A stretch of DNA of 64,000 bases from Biomphalaria glabrata (GCF_947242115.1 NC_074716.1:5930001-5994000), one strand, 5' to 3'. Shown: positions 43,701 to 51,991, counted from the stretch's first letter. The notes: generated by a model not told the origin, from the sequence alone. Translations and numbers: made by a program.

Positions 43701-44609
43701 AGTCCTTGGCAATCAAATATCGACCTCTTAAAAAAAAGGAAAAGCGATGTTTTGCTAGTCGATAGTAAATCTAAAAGGCATGATCTGAATGTTTATCGGC
43801 TTTTTGTTAGAAAACGACCAACTACTGTAGATGGCTCGTAAAGTTCATTTGACAGTGTGACTAATTAGTACTTAGTAAAGTATAAATAAATGTAAAAATG
43901 AATCTATTTTCTAATACCTAATCTTTAATTTTCACTTATTATCCTTATCCCTACACAGACTGGGCAACTCGTTTCACATGGAGCCCCGTGATCTGTAGGA
44001 CCGGCCCTGCTACGCTATAATAGTCAATGGGACTTTCAGTGTTCAACGTGCTTCCCAAACTGCCTTTTTTTGTAAACATTTCGAAGTTAAAAAAATACTA
44101 CATGATTGCCATGCATGGGATAATGTCCACTACATATTGATGACATGTAATAAATTAACTAGTATTTGCGTTACAATTATTATAACATTGCTATTTTACT
44201 GTGCAACATACAGTCAAGGTAAGAACCCCTTTCAGATCTTGCAATCTATGAGGCAGATGATGTAAAGATCATCTGTTTCTGTGACCAAGGGTGTTGTGTT
44301 GCCAGCACTAATACCAACCGCCTTTATTTTTTACAATCAAATCTGAACAAGTTTTTATCAAATTGTTTCTATTTAATGATTTGATTAGACATTGACATTG
44401 GAAATAATTACTTGCTTAACTTGAAATCAAATTGAAAGTTGTATGCACAATGGCCTGTTATAACGAGATGGATATTTGTGTAATTGTTACATGTGATTAT
44501 TTATTTATATTTTTTTTTTGTTTACTTCACAGGTAAAAACGAAACAGGCTATTGTCAGACTCCATCATCTCTTTCTTCGTTGTATTACTCATCTTCCTAC
44601 GGATCTTAA
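28592..44609 (+). CDS. Unrecognised multi-exon gene with basic CC/CCxC clusters (3' part)
   Basis: Ten exons (28592-28729, 29954-30094, 32619-32699, 34654-34758, 36742-36792, 38123-38203, 41187-41240, 42255-42317, 43164-43244, 44533-44609) each lie between good GT-AG sites. All join in phase 1 with no internal stop, and give about 290 residues. The protein is Ser/Asn/Lys-rich without hydrophobic segments. Twelve of its thirteen cysteines lie in four clusters (FNCCGLGR, LCCHFCCRKK, GCCNCHRKK, TCCSCWKR), mostly beside RRKK-type runs. Pro/Val linkers (VIIVQEVP, VEIVQPQPP) lie between them. I recognise no family. Possibilities are a membrane-apposed tail with S-acylated cysteines, a metal-binding protein or a secreted precursor cut at basic sites (four NxS/T sequons). 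The first exon shown starts mid-codon, so the 5' end lies upstream and was not found. The exon chain is inferred from splice sites and frame only. Confidence 0.6.
29073..29330. repeat. Dispersed repeat D, third copy
   Basis: 'gcggcccccgaaaggggaaa', then 'gtccgtccgtacgtccgtac' and 'gatctcacaaactagaa'. It lies in an intron of the Cys-cluster gene. Confidence 0.65.
29795..29870 (+). repeat. LINE 3'-end fragment
   Basis: 'ggaccacttcggaggccgat', then 'tttccacacaaactgtcttt'. It lies next to a short SINE B piece (29760-29795). Confidence 0.55.
29954..30094 (+). CDS. Cys-cluster gene, exon with first CC
   Basis: After 'cccgatctag'. It encodes SYQDNQPTAIKSE, then RSRRKKKLLPLFNCCGLG, and ends aacg/gtaagt. 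An in-phase alternative acceptor (ccgacag at 29986) would shorten it by 33 bases. Confidence 0.5.
30214..30365 (+). repeat. SINE family B
   Basis: The head 'ggtggctgagtggttaagcg' and 'ttggcttccgaacc' resembles a Leu- or Ser-type tRNA arm. The body 'ggggaaaagtaaaggcggtt' follows, with an internal deletion around box B. Confidence 0.8.
30585..30825 (+). repeat. Another tRNA-derived SINE
   Basis: The head 'agcagagtggttagcacatc' and box-B-like 'gagttcaaattc' precede two poly-C stretches and 'gaaatagcgctaaac'. Confidence 0.55.
31535..31612. repeat. 15-bp minisatellite (gggacgtttctcatg)
   Basis: Five to six units. The overlapping open frames (GTFLMGRFSWDVS) are repeat artefacts. Confidence 0.8.
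31640..32610. other. Intron sequence without recognised content
   Basis: An open frame at 31913-32182 starts near a hAT-like 'cagtggttttcaaa', but no partner end was found. The rest is AT-rich. Confidence 0.35.
32619..32699 (+). CDS. Cys-cluster gene, 81-bp exon 1
   Basis: After 'gtttatttcaaccag'. It encodes RRRKSRSLCCHFCCRKK and ends aacg/gtaatt. Its length and layout match the exon at 38123-38203. Confidence 0.65.
33094..33335 (+). repeat. LINE 3'-end fragment
   Basis: It is the reverse counterpart of 7440-7680 ('acacaaactcaaaatcggcc', 'gtggtccacccaggcagg', 'gcagaccaaaggata'). Confidence 0.6.
33720..33960 (+). mobile_element. LINE C-terminal zinc-finger-like tail
   Basis: 'GKICMSKRGLRVHLKYC' matches the tail at 5390-5480. 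Confidence 0.5.
33960..34600. other. Intron sequence
   Basis: AT-rich with no recognised element. A 'gtgttatgtgttt' type repeat occurs near 34475-34560. Confidence 0.35.
34654..34758 (+). CDS. Cys-cluster gene, linker exon with two possible donors
   Basis: After 'cttaacttcag'. It encodes DVVNDRTSFPILTPINPVNG, then NDVIIVQEVPVSHG. The donor is cacg/gtaggt at 34758, or aacg/gtaatg at 34716. Both are in phase 1. Confidence 0.55.
35118..35307. mobile_element. 190-bp MITE with about 40-bp terminal inverted repeats
   Basis: 'caatggacctcattcaccaa' at the left end is the exact reverse complement of the right end, and the match continues through 'tcgtaaacaaacaacattta' and CACGTG. The core is noncoding. 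The family of the mobilising transposase is not evident. Confidence 0.85.
35806..36062 (-). repeat. SINE family B
   Basis: A reverse copy from 'cggatctcgcgatctttaga' to 'ccactcagtcacttcgccac'. Confidence 0.8.
36073..36300 (-). repeat. SINE family B, adjacent copy
   Basis: A second reverse copy directly behind the first, ending 'gcgcttaaccactcggccac'. Confidence 0.8.
36396..36652. repeat. 17-18-bp minisatellite (agaatatctcccagcta)
   Basis: About 14 units just upstream of the 51-bp exon at 36742. Most units contain 'tctcccag', which resembles a 3' splice site. Confidence 0.85.
36742..36792 (+). CDS. Cys-cluster gene, 51-bp exon
   Basis: After 'gtttcattgccag'. It encodes AVQPSPSVQSTDYSKPG and ends ccag/gtaatg. 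Confidence 0.55.
37032..37215 (+). repeat. SINE family B
   Basis: A good head: 'ggtggctgagtggtaaagct' and box-B 'caggttcgaatcctgg'. Confidence 0.85.
37220..37515 (+). mobile_element. LINE polyprotein fragment
   Basis: Translation gives 'LLFGSETWILYTKQLRFLG' then 'FHQRCLRSIMDIRWQDF'. This is the highly conserved region after the RT domain in a common animal LINE. It is a short truncated copy. Confidence 0.8.
37600..38100. other. AT-rich intron sequence
   Basis: It holds short matches to the 'ccgtgt..ccaccc' flank seen at 3700 and 23220, and nothing else recognised. Confidence 0.35.
38123..38203 (+). CDS. Cys-cluster gene, 81-bp exon 2
   Basis: After 'tattttttaccag'. It encodes GRRKKSKSSGCCNCHRKK and ends tatg/gtaatt. 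It is paralogous to the exon at 32619-32699. Confidence 0.65.
38335..38740 (-). mobile_element. LINE polyprotein C-terminal end
   Basis: The minus strand reads 'TRKVGRPKQTWKRSVISEAE', matching the 'GRPxxTWRRxVxxE' end of LINE polyproteins. Frames are interrupted. Confidence 0.7.
38870..39455. other. AT-rich intron sequence
   Basis: It contains a fragment 'acagttaactcttgctaatc' related to the LINE A 3' end (27800-27830), then unrecognised sequence and an AT run. Confidence 0.35.
39459..41118. mobile_element. TIR element with minisatellite interior, complete
   Basis: Ends are CATGGGCGTAGCCAGG and CCTGGCTACGCCCATG, perfect inverted repeats, with AT runs on both sides. Next to the ends are long G and C runs. 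The interior holds a LINE A tail (39830-40080, minus strand) and a degenerate 'aactcaaaacccc' minisatellite (40200-40960). No transposase was seen. It is a sister of 1-1416. Confidence 0.75.
41187..41240 (+). CDS. Cys-cluster gene, 54-bp exon
   Basis: After 'tatttttgttag'. It encodes HNDKRRKSSTHSRQETL. The donor ttag/gtattt is the start of a 148-bp tandem duplication. Confidence 0.5.
   Translation, partial: VIMIRGENLRRIQDKKL
41233..41530 (+). repeat. 148-bp tandem duplication starting at a splice donor
   Basis: 'aactttag/gtatttacatta' at 41233 recurs as 'aactttag/atatttacatta' at 41381, followed by about 140 similar bases. A third short start occurs near 41531. The second copy has lost the GT. 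Confidence 0.85.
41531..41850. other. Intron sequence
   Basis: Poly-A tracts (41700, 41792) and a C run. No gene is seen. Confidence 0.4.
42255..42317 (+). CDS. Cys-cluster gene, linker exon 2
   Basis: After 'cactttccag'. It encodes PGVEIVQPQPPGIPQAFLRI, similar to the linker at 34654-34758. The donor is atag/gtggtt. Confidence 0.5.
42405..42655 (+). repeat. SINE family B, nearly full
   Basis: It runs from 'caggaggtgcagtgactgag' and box-B 'gggttcgagtcc' to 'ctaggtctgaaaggggaact'. Confidence 0.85.
43164..43244 (+). CDS. Cys-cluster gene, 81-bp exon 3
   Basis: After 'cttgattccag'. It encodes KVNVQPGTCCSCWKRNFKGK. The strong donor acag/gtaagt gives 81 bp. A weaker in-phase donor (aaag/gtaaac at 43232) would give 69 bp. 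Confidence 0.6.
43341..44009. mobile_element. Non-autonomous hAT-like element
   Basis: Ends CAGGGACGGTCTTAGGC and GGACCGGCCCTG. The 8-bp target duplication CTATGCTA/CTACGCTA has one mismatch (43333-43340, 44010-44017). It is related to 19101-19530. It lies in the last intron of the Cys-cluster gene. Confidence 0.8.
44228..44340 (-). repeat. SINE family B fragment
   Basis: A reverse 3' part: 'cagatcttgcaatctatgag' and 'gatcatctgtttctgtgacc'. Confidence 0.75.
44533..44609 (+). CDS. Cys-cluster gene, last exon
   Basis: After 'gtttacttcacag'. It encodes YCQTPSSLSSLYYSSSYGS and a TAA stop at 44607-44609. Poly(A) signals follow 54 bases later. Confidence 0.65.
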
Positions 44610-44662
44610 GGTTAATTCATGTCATTATCGTGTCATTGTATGCACATATCGGAAGCCTAAAA

Positions 44663-44675
44663 AATAAATAATAAA
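44663..44675 (+). promoter_or_regulatory. Poly(A) signals of the Cys-cluster gene
   Basis: Two overlapping AATAAA hexamers (44663-44668 and 44670-44675) in 'aataaataataaataac'. Confidence 0.6.
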
Positions 44676-44679
44676 TAAC

Positions 44680-45490
44680 AATACTTCAGAATTTTGTTCT
44701 TACTATGACTACTGCAGAGAGCCGTGTACTAATTTTTTTTTAATGATTTGATTTTGATATGGACATTGAGTTACGTGACTAGATGACCTTTGAGGTTGAT
44801 AACATCACCGCCTGCTTGTCAGAAACGTCATTAGTTGCTTAAGACCAGAACGAGATTACCAGCCACCTAAAAGACACCACAGGATGACAAAAGGATGATA
44901 TCAATCTCTTATAAAGGAGAATAAATGCAGGCTCTGGGCTGTCTATGTAGGCCTGTTTGATGAAACGTCATTGTCACGTAACGTACGCGTTAAGGTCTCA
45001 AAGTTATTTAGAGCTAATTGAATTCGCTAAGACACTCATAATTACGCATCAAGTAAAACAAATACAGGTAATTAGCTTCTAATACGATAACATAGATAAC
45101 GGAAGTTGTATAGGACTTCAAATAGATTTTCTTTTAGTTCTGAGGTTATATAAACTGGAAATGACAACCACCTTGGTCGCTCATTTTTTGAATGCGTTTA
45201 TTGTATGTACTTTTGTGAATCTACAAATGAAATTAAATTGTATTGTGCTTTTGTAGTGTGTGTTCAATATTTTCTTTAATTTAAAGCAGAGGTGAAAAAA
45301 ATATTTAGTTCAGAAGATTTTGGCTTTGTTTCTACTTAAATAAGTACCACCAGCAATGCGGTGGAGTTTTGGTGATCAGTCATCGCTTAACCAGTGGTCA
45401 GATATTATACAAATAAATGTAGCCAAATATCTTTTTTTTTGTTTCTAGTCTTTTTATTAATTGCTCTTGTATGCTATAGCACGCTAAACG
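44680..45490. other. Intergenic stretch
   Basis: AT-rich sequence between the Cys-cluster gene and the LINE tail. I see no gene. Confidence 0.4.
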
Positions 45491-45494
45491 TGTT

Positions 45495-45850
45495 TTGGTC
45501 TTTGCGGACATGAAGGAGTATTTAGGAGATTCCCATGTTTTGTTAGGGGGCTCATCAAAATCAGCTCAACTTTACCTGTCCTTGAGTCCGTTGGACCATT
45601 GGGGGTCTATATATGATATGGAGCCACAGGTGAGAGCTAAGAGTATTGGAAACACGAGATATGACGCAAGAAGAGTGGACATCGTGAAAGAGCGCCGAAC
45701 TACAGAAAAGGTGAGAGAAGATGCAGGCCTATCTGTCTACTGACCAAACCTACCCATGCCACGTCTGCGGCAGCCTTTTTAAAACAATAATTTACAGTCA
45801 TCTTTGAGTTCATAGATATGAGAAATGTGCTCATCTTCGACCACGAAGGA
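45495..45850 (+). mobile_element. LINE C-terminal tail
   Basis: It reads 'YDARRVDIVKERRTTEKVRE', then after a break 'TYPCHVCGSLF', the CxxC finger at the end of a common LINE polyprotein. Confidence 0.55.
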
Positions 45851-46305
45851 GGATCTATATATATATATACACATTATATGTCGATAGTCTATCTCTGTCT
45901 TTTTGCCAGGATTGGAGCGTCTTTCATTGATAAAACCACCCGTTCCCTGATGCTGTCTTCCTATTGATTTTTCTGACTCTCCTTTATTTCCCAGCAGATA
46001 AGTTTTTAGCAAGCCTCTAAGATCTCAAGATAAAGTCAGACAACTCAGCTGAGTCAAATCCCTATTAAAATTAGCTATCTAACATCAGGACTATTACTTG
46101 AGGCATATATTGTTTTGTTGCGTAACCAAGCAAGACCAACCACTCATGTTTCGTTTTACAATTGTAAACAAAAAAAAAATTCGTGTTTTAATTTGACCAG
46201 AACATTAACATTCTTTTTGACTTTTCTAACTGCATCGCTAAGATTTATATTAAACATAGACTATTTTGTCAGAGCAAGTTTATTTGATATTTAGCAAACA
46301 ATACA

Positions 46306-46779
46306 TCAAGATGGCACGTTAAAACGTCTGACCAAAACAGCGAAATAGTCCGCCTGGCCAATGGTGGGGGCGTTCCAGTTCATCTTGCTATCACTCGTAG
46401 AGTATTTCAACATAGGGATGCCAGAGTTCTGTTCCCATGGGCATCCGCCATTGCTGTCGACAGCAACAAACCAGCCGACGTCGTTGGGGCAGGTACCGTA
46501 AGCTTGACTCATGAAGAAGGTTCGCCTCAGGGTAGGGTCTTGGTGACCGTCTATGCTAAAGTAGTTGGCACTGCTGGTTTTCATGTCAATCCAGCTTGAG
46601 TCCTTGACCCTGGCCTTGTCGAACCAATTTATGTAGTTTGTGCCCGAACCATCGAAGATCACCTGCTTGACTTTCACGTTGTTTTTGTAGATGACGAGCG
46701 CCACTTCGGATACCCCACTCCAGTTATCAAGTATGTCGTTGTTTCTGTAGTGATTAGCGCAAGGTAGATTCTGCCCAAC
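46306..46779 (-). CDS. Secreted protein gene, last coding exon
   Basis: It starts after 'aatgtcttcag' (minus strand) in phase 0 and ends at a TGA. It encodes 157 residues (VGQNLPCANHYRNND ... VRRFNVPS). Confidence 0.85.
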   Translation of the reverse strand, partial: VGQNLPCANHYRNNDILDNWSGVSEVALVIYKNNVKVKQVIFDGSGTNYINWFDKARVKDSSWIDMKTSSANYFSIDGHQDPTLRRTFFMSQAYGTCPNDVGWFVAVDSNGGCPWEQNSGIPMLKYSTSDSKMNWNAPTIGQADYFAVLVRRFNVPS

Positions 46780-49700
46780 CTGAAGACATTAATAAATAAA
46801 TGCATTATATACATATTCCAAAGTGAGATAGTACATATAAAACAAATTAATCATTTTGCATTGCCTGTTAAGCCAGTACTGTAAAAAAAAATATTAAATA
46901 CACACAAATGGGTCAACCTACAACTGTAATGGGTACGTAACGTAATTTAGGGAAATGTGAGTTTGGTTGTTGTGCTGGCCACATGAAACCCTCGTTAACC
47001 GTGGGTCACAAAGACTAATGATTTTTACATCAACAACCCCATAGATCGTAAGTTCTGCAAGGGGTGCCTTAAAAAAAGGCTATCCTTTTCAACAACTCGA
47101 CCTGTCCAGGGCGTCAATATTTCAACAAAGGACTAGCTTGTATTCACTTGGTCACTACAGTCAGGACACACACATAGCCTATATAAACTGGTCAGTCTGT
47201 CACCAATACCGTTACTATAGCAAGAATTATATGAGTATATAGCAAAATGAAAAATGTAACAGTTTAAACATGTATTTATCATTTTAATTTAGCTTCGTTC
47301 TTACATTGTCGTATTCTGTCATTGTTTTGGATTGTGTGTGTGGGTGTTTCTATGGTTACGATGGAAAGAAGTTTGCGATTGATTCTGAATGATGTAATAC
47401 AAGGTGGCATTATCGTAAGCGGTCTTAGTTAAGACAAACGACTCCAGAATTTAAGACTGAAAAGATGTGTTATTGCAATGAGCTTTGGTCTATAATATCA
47501 TTTTAAATTATAACTAAAGTCAACTACATTTATTGTATTTCGTCACAGGTTGATTTTGTCTATATTGTAATAAAAGTAATATTTAATATTGTTCACAAAA
47601 GAAATTATTCAAGTTATTTCAAGATTTACAAATTAAGATATAATACGAATACAGCGGTTTAGTTATCTACCAGCAGCCTGTTGCTACAAGTCAATGATCG
47701 TCAATGATAAACCCCACAAAGGAATTTGCCAAACAATGTGTTATTTGCTTTGTTTATTTCCCATTATGAGCTTTTTCTAAATGGGATTAACTAAAGTGTT
47801 ACTGGTATTGTAAAGCGTGAAGGCAGAATTTAAACTTGACAGTTATTAGGAAATAAAGCTGGATCAAGTCTAGAGAATGTTATGCCTAGACGCGCTTTTG
47901 AACTGTACCAGTTTGTATATCCCGTCATTCTGTAGAAGGTTTGAACTAGGACGCTATAGTTAACTCTGAAGGAACGTAAAAGTAACAAACCTAGTGGCCA
48001 TGGAGTGTGTGTGTGTGTATTTTTCTATGGTGACGGTGGGAAGAAAGTTAGCTATACAGTGTGAAGGATGCAAGATAAGTGTTATTGTTGTCACAGGTGT
48101 TAGGAGGCGACTCCAGAACGTCAGGCTGAAAAGACCTGTTTTTATAGTGAGTTGGATTTCATTCAAAATACCATTACTTTACTACATTTAGTTCATGTCA
48201 TCTCAATTTTAAGTTGTCTACCAGCAGTTTTGGTGCTACAAGTCAACGCCCGTCAACAGCACCTAGTTCGTAACAGATGGAGTTGACAGTTTTGTCATCA
48301 GATGAAGACCATTTCATTGGAAATAACTTAAGATTCTGATTTTAACAACGTCGAGAAGATCAATCCGAAAGAGTCAATCACACGACTAGACATCCAGCTT
48401 AAATTCGCTGTAAATTTAACACCAATACAAATAGTGTCTTGTTTAACTTCTATACCGATATTAACACAAAACTTAAGTTAAAAATAAAAATGTACACAAG
48501 TGATTATTTACCTGCTTGCATCCACTTTCCACTGGCTTGGAACCAAACGTAGAATCCTTATACGCAGTAAGGACAGACTGACGGACACCAGCTGTTCCTC
48601 GGAACGCCAGCTTCCATTCCTGGTCCCCACAGCTACCAGAGGCCTGGAATAGAATAATCAGATTAACAGAAGATAAGCGACGGATGTGAGTTGAAACCTC
48701 ATTTGGTTTTCTTTTCTTTTCAAAACAAAAAATGTGCAACACTTGTACTAAGGTACTCCCACACGACGTCCCTCCAGGGGTCGCGTCTTTCTGGCACGGA
48801 AAGGGGGGGATCATAGGAGGGAAAGGAAGTGAAGATGTTCTCTTTATTTTGTCAAAGCTCTAAAATTAGTTTCGTTCCAGTTAGACCTCCTTGTCCCATT
48901 AGTAATGTAGTAAAAGGATCTAATTACCAATGAACTAGGAAGCGTGCTGGCTGAGCGGTAAGGCGCTTGGCTTCTGAACCGGGGGTCCCGGGTTGGAATC
49001 CTGGTGAAGACTGGGATTTTTCAATTTTTGGGATCTTTCGGCGCCTCAAGTCCAGCACATTAGTTGGGGAAAAGTAAAGGCGGTTGGTCGTTGTGCTGGC
49101 CACATGACACCCTCGTTAACCATAGGCCCAAGAAACAGAGTCAAAACATTTATAAGAAAACGTTTCAAAAGGTATCCGCCTAATGACTCTTGTCTATTTC
49201 CTTTTAAAGCTAGAACGGTCGTATTTTGCCTTGAGATCTGAGGTAGACCATTGCATGACCAATTCAGTTCGGCTGCCGATTTATTTATTTGACTTAATTT
49301 GATCTCCTTTTTTATTTCAATTTATTGTGGGTTTTTTTGTTTGTTGTACATACATGTCAACAGGTGATTACATTCCTACCAACAGGTAACAAATACCTGA
49401 CTACAATGTACACTTATAAGACAACAAGATGAAACATACCTGTCTACAGATGAGAACATATCTGACAACAGGTGGACACATACAACCGATTGACACATAC
49501 CTGACAACTGGTGTACACATACCTGACAACTGGTGTACACATATCTGACAACAGGTGGACACATACAACCGATTGACACATACCTGACAACTGATGTACA
49601 CATACCTGACAACAGGTGGACACATACCTGACAACAGGTGGACACATACCTGCCAACAGATGGACACATACCTCCCAACAGGTGGACACATACTTGACAA

Positions 49701-51663
49701 CAGGTGGACACATACCTGACAACAGGTGGACACATACCTGACAAACAGTTGGACACATACCTGACAACAGGTGGACACATACCTGACAACAGATGGACAC
49801 ATACCTGCCAACAGGTGGACACATACTTGACAACAGATGGACACATATCCGTCAACAGGTGGACACATACCTGACAACAGGTGAACACATACCTGACAAC
49901 AGGTGGACACATACCTAACAACAGGTGGACACATACCCATCAACTAGTGGACAAATACCTGACAAAAGGTGGACACATACCTGACAACAGATGGACAAAT
50001 ACCCGTCAACAAATGGACACATACCTGACAAGAGGTGGACACATACCTGACAACAGGTGGACAAATACCTGACAACAAGTGGACACATACCTGACAACAG
50101 ATGGAGAAATACCTGACAACATATGGACACATACCTAACAACAGGTGGACACATACCTGACAACAGGTGGACACATACCTGACAACAGGTGGACACATAC
50201 CTGACAACAGTTGGACACATACCTGACAACAGATGGACACATACCCGTCAACAGGTGGACACATACCTGACAACTGGTGGACACATACCTGACAATAGGT
50301 GGACACATACCTGACAACAGGTGGACACGGTTTTGTTGATGCTCTTCAAAAGGGTGGTCACTTTTGTGTCCAGAGCTGTGATGGCGTTAATAATGTCGCT
50401 ATACTCTTGGGCAGCAGAAGGTGTCGCTGTCCATAACGCTGCCGAGTTTGAGTTCAAACATATTAAATCATAACTAACAGCTTCGTCAATTCTTTACAAT
50501 ATGTCTTTTAAGATGTAACAAGGGAGGCCATTCAGTTAATTACCTCCCTTGACGTCCTAATCGACCCATTATACTATTAGGCCCAACATCAATGTTAATT
50601 ATTTATTTGAAGAATCAATGATAATTTCAACATATTTGAATACCTTGTTGATTTTGTGTTTTTCTACAGAAAATGCTGATTATCTGACAATGTGGAAACT
50701 CATTTCTAGAGTATTAAAATAAAATTTAAATAAATTTATAAAACTCTCTATAAACTCATAATGCTCGTACAATTATGGCTGCTAAAACTCGATGTTTCTA
50801 TATGTACATGTCCTGAATTATTAGTTAGCTCTACACTAAAAGATTGTTTTTTTTGTGTTTTTTTTTTAATGTGGAAAATTGTATATTTTTAGCATGTCAA
50901 TGGTACAAGCTGCCAAATGTGTGAATAAAACTTCATCAAAAGAGTAAAACTGAATGTGAATCTGTGAACCAACAGATGATGGAGGCGCTGATCTTTCATT
51001 GAGAGACCCATTAGACTTCTTACTACAGTAAAAGTACAACTGACACATTTCTAGAAGAGAACGATAAACTCCCAGAAGAAAGATCACTTTGGTAATGATA
51101 GGTGAATAAGTCAACGTAATGACTAACTTTCTATCTTCAAACCAGTGACAATTTTTTTTTCTCATTAGCGTATTCAAACGAATCTACACCATTTATCTTT
51201 CAGTAAAAAAAACTACAATAATTTCAGTCATTTTCCATGAACAATTGTGACTATATTAAATGATTCAATTAGGAATGAAAAAAAAATTAATACCAGGGAA
51301 ACAAAAGGTTAGGTACCCCTGATTTATATTAATTTCATTACAATGTGTTTGACACCTTTGATTATCAAAATTGGTAACAAAAGGTTAGGTACCCCTGATC
51401 TATATTAATTTCATTACAATGTGTTTGACACCTTTGATTATCAAAATTGGTACATTATTCACGGAATGTGTTAATTTTAGGACCTCTTATCGTATAATTA
51501 TTTTTTTTTAGATCTTAGTGTGACAGACATAGTCGTCACATATGGTTAAAATACATTATGAGAAAGGTTTTCCTTCTACCATTGATAAGACCTGCAAAAC
51601 GATGATGCGATAAGAAAAAAATGTTTTACCAAAAAGACATACAGCGAAAACAGTTCGCACCAT
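46306..51663 (-). CDS. Secreted Trp/Cys-rich domain protein (four coding exons)
   Basis: Coding exons on the minus strand are 51663-51630, 50438-50311, 48643-48512 and 46779-46306, joined in phases 1, 0 and 0, for 255 residues. Splicing exon 1 to exon 2 creates a clear signal peptide (VFAVCLFALWTATPSAAQ, cleavage expected after SAA). It is followed by an amphipathic, coiled-coil-like stretch (AITALDTKVTTLLKSI). The remaining 200 residues form one domain with CGDQEWKLAFRGTAG, NNDILDNWSGVSEVAL, NYINWFDK, CPNDVGWFVAVD and GGCPWEQNSG. It is rich in Trp and paired Cys, so probably disulfide-bonded and secreted. The domain resembles uncharacterised molluscan secreted proteins that I cannot name. 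It may be a lectin-like recognition protein, but that is a guess from the signal-coil-domain layout. The intron after exon 2 starts with the 22-bp donor minisatellite. Confidence 0.8.
46910..47075 (+). repeat. SINE family B, 3' part
   Basis: It has 'tcaacctacaactgtaatgg', 'accctcgttaaccgtgggtc' and 'catagatcgtaag'. Confidence 0.75.
47325..47705 (+). mobile_element. LTR-like remnant, dispersed copy
   Basis: It shares 'tttctatggt', 'gacaaacgactccaga', 'ttgtaataaaagt' and 'ctaccagcag' with the remnants in the lectin units. It is probably Ty3/gypsy-type, noncoding and a fossil. Confidence 0.45.
47885..47992 (+). repeat. SINE family A fragment
   Basis: 'tatcccgtcattctgtagaa', then 'gaactaggacgc' and 'aactctgaaggaacgtaaaa'. 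Confidence 0.55.
48004..48262 (+). mobile_element. LTR-like remnant, dispersed copy
   Basis: 'ctatggtgacggtgggaag', 'gcgactccagaacgtcagg' and 'ttggtgctacaagtcaacg'. It is shortened relative to the others and noncoding. Confidence 0.45.
48512..48643 (-). CDS. Secreted protein gene, third coding exon
   Basis: Between 'ttattctattccag' and gtaaat on the minus strand. It encodes 44 residues from ASGSCGDQEWKLAFRG to VESGCKQ. Confidence 0.8.
48946..49140 (+). repeat. SINE family B
   Basis: The head 'gctggctgagcggtaaggcg' and box B 'gggttggaatcctgg', then the usual body up to 'catgacaccctcgttaacc'. Its orientation is opposite to the host gene. Confidence 0.85.
49376..50329 (-). repeat. 22-bp minisatellite of 5' splice sites, about 40 copies
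   Basis: On the minus strand most units contain 'CAG/GTATGT' within 'ttgtcaggtatgtgtccacc'. The array begins inside the second coding exon and fills the start of the intron. Because 22 is not a multiple of 3 and the consensus lacks stops, all three minus frames stay open for more than 100 codons. These long open frames are not genes. Confidence 0.92.
50311..50438 (-). CDS. Secreted protein gene, second coding exon
   Basis: It starts after 'aactcggcag' in phase 1 and encodes the rest of the signal peptide and the amphipathic stretch. The last seven codons (TVSTCCQ) already belong to the first minisatellite unit. The exon ends CAG/gtatgt. Confidence 0.7.
50460..51300. other. Intron sequence
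   Basis: AT-rich. An open frame on the minus strand (50866-51177) shows no family resemblance. Confidence 0.4.
51301..51455. repeat. 76-bp tandem duplication
   Basis: Two near-identical copies starting 'acaaaaggttaggtacccct' at 51301 and 51377, in the first coding intron of the secreted protein gene. Confidence 0.9.
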
Positions 51664-51710
51664 TTCCCACAGATCTGCTCCAACGAAGAAATGTCCTAAA
51701 GGTTAGTACT
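51630..51710 (-). CDS. Secreted protein gene, start exon with 5' UTR
   Basis: After 'tattttttttattttcag' (minus strand). It has 47 bases of 5' UTR, then ATG at 51663 and 11 codons, and ends tttg/gtaaaa. A noncoding exon must lie farther upstream. Confidence 0.7.
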
Positions 51711-51991
51711 CTGAAAATAAAAAAAATAAAAAGAAACATTATTTACATTTTGTTATAGTCTGATCTAAGAGTCACCAATTGTCTTGTAAGCTTGAATTGA
51801 AAGTTTTTAAAGCAGGTTATCACAAGACCTTGCATATACCTTCGGGCGCCTATGGACCAGAATGATATTTTTTTTTCAACATTATTTTAAATTCTGAAAA
51901 AAAAAAGATCAGCTTATAATTTATGTTTATATAGTATACAAAGTCTATTGTCAGAACGGGTTAAGAGTGAACAAATCAAAGACTTTGGTGT

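Noticed and set aside
49376-50317. Overlapping minus-strand open frames up to 181 codons
   Set aside because: They come from a 22-bp repeat without stops, open in all three frames. Only its first few codons belong to an exon.
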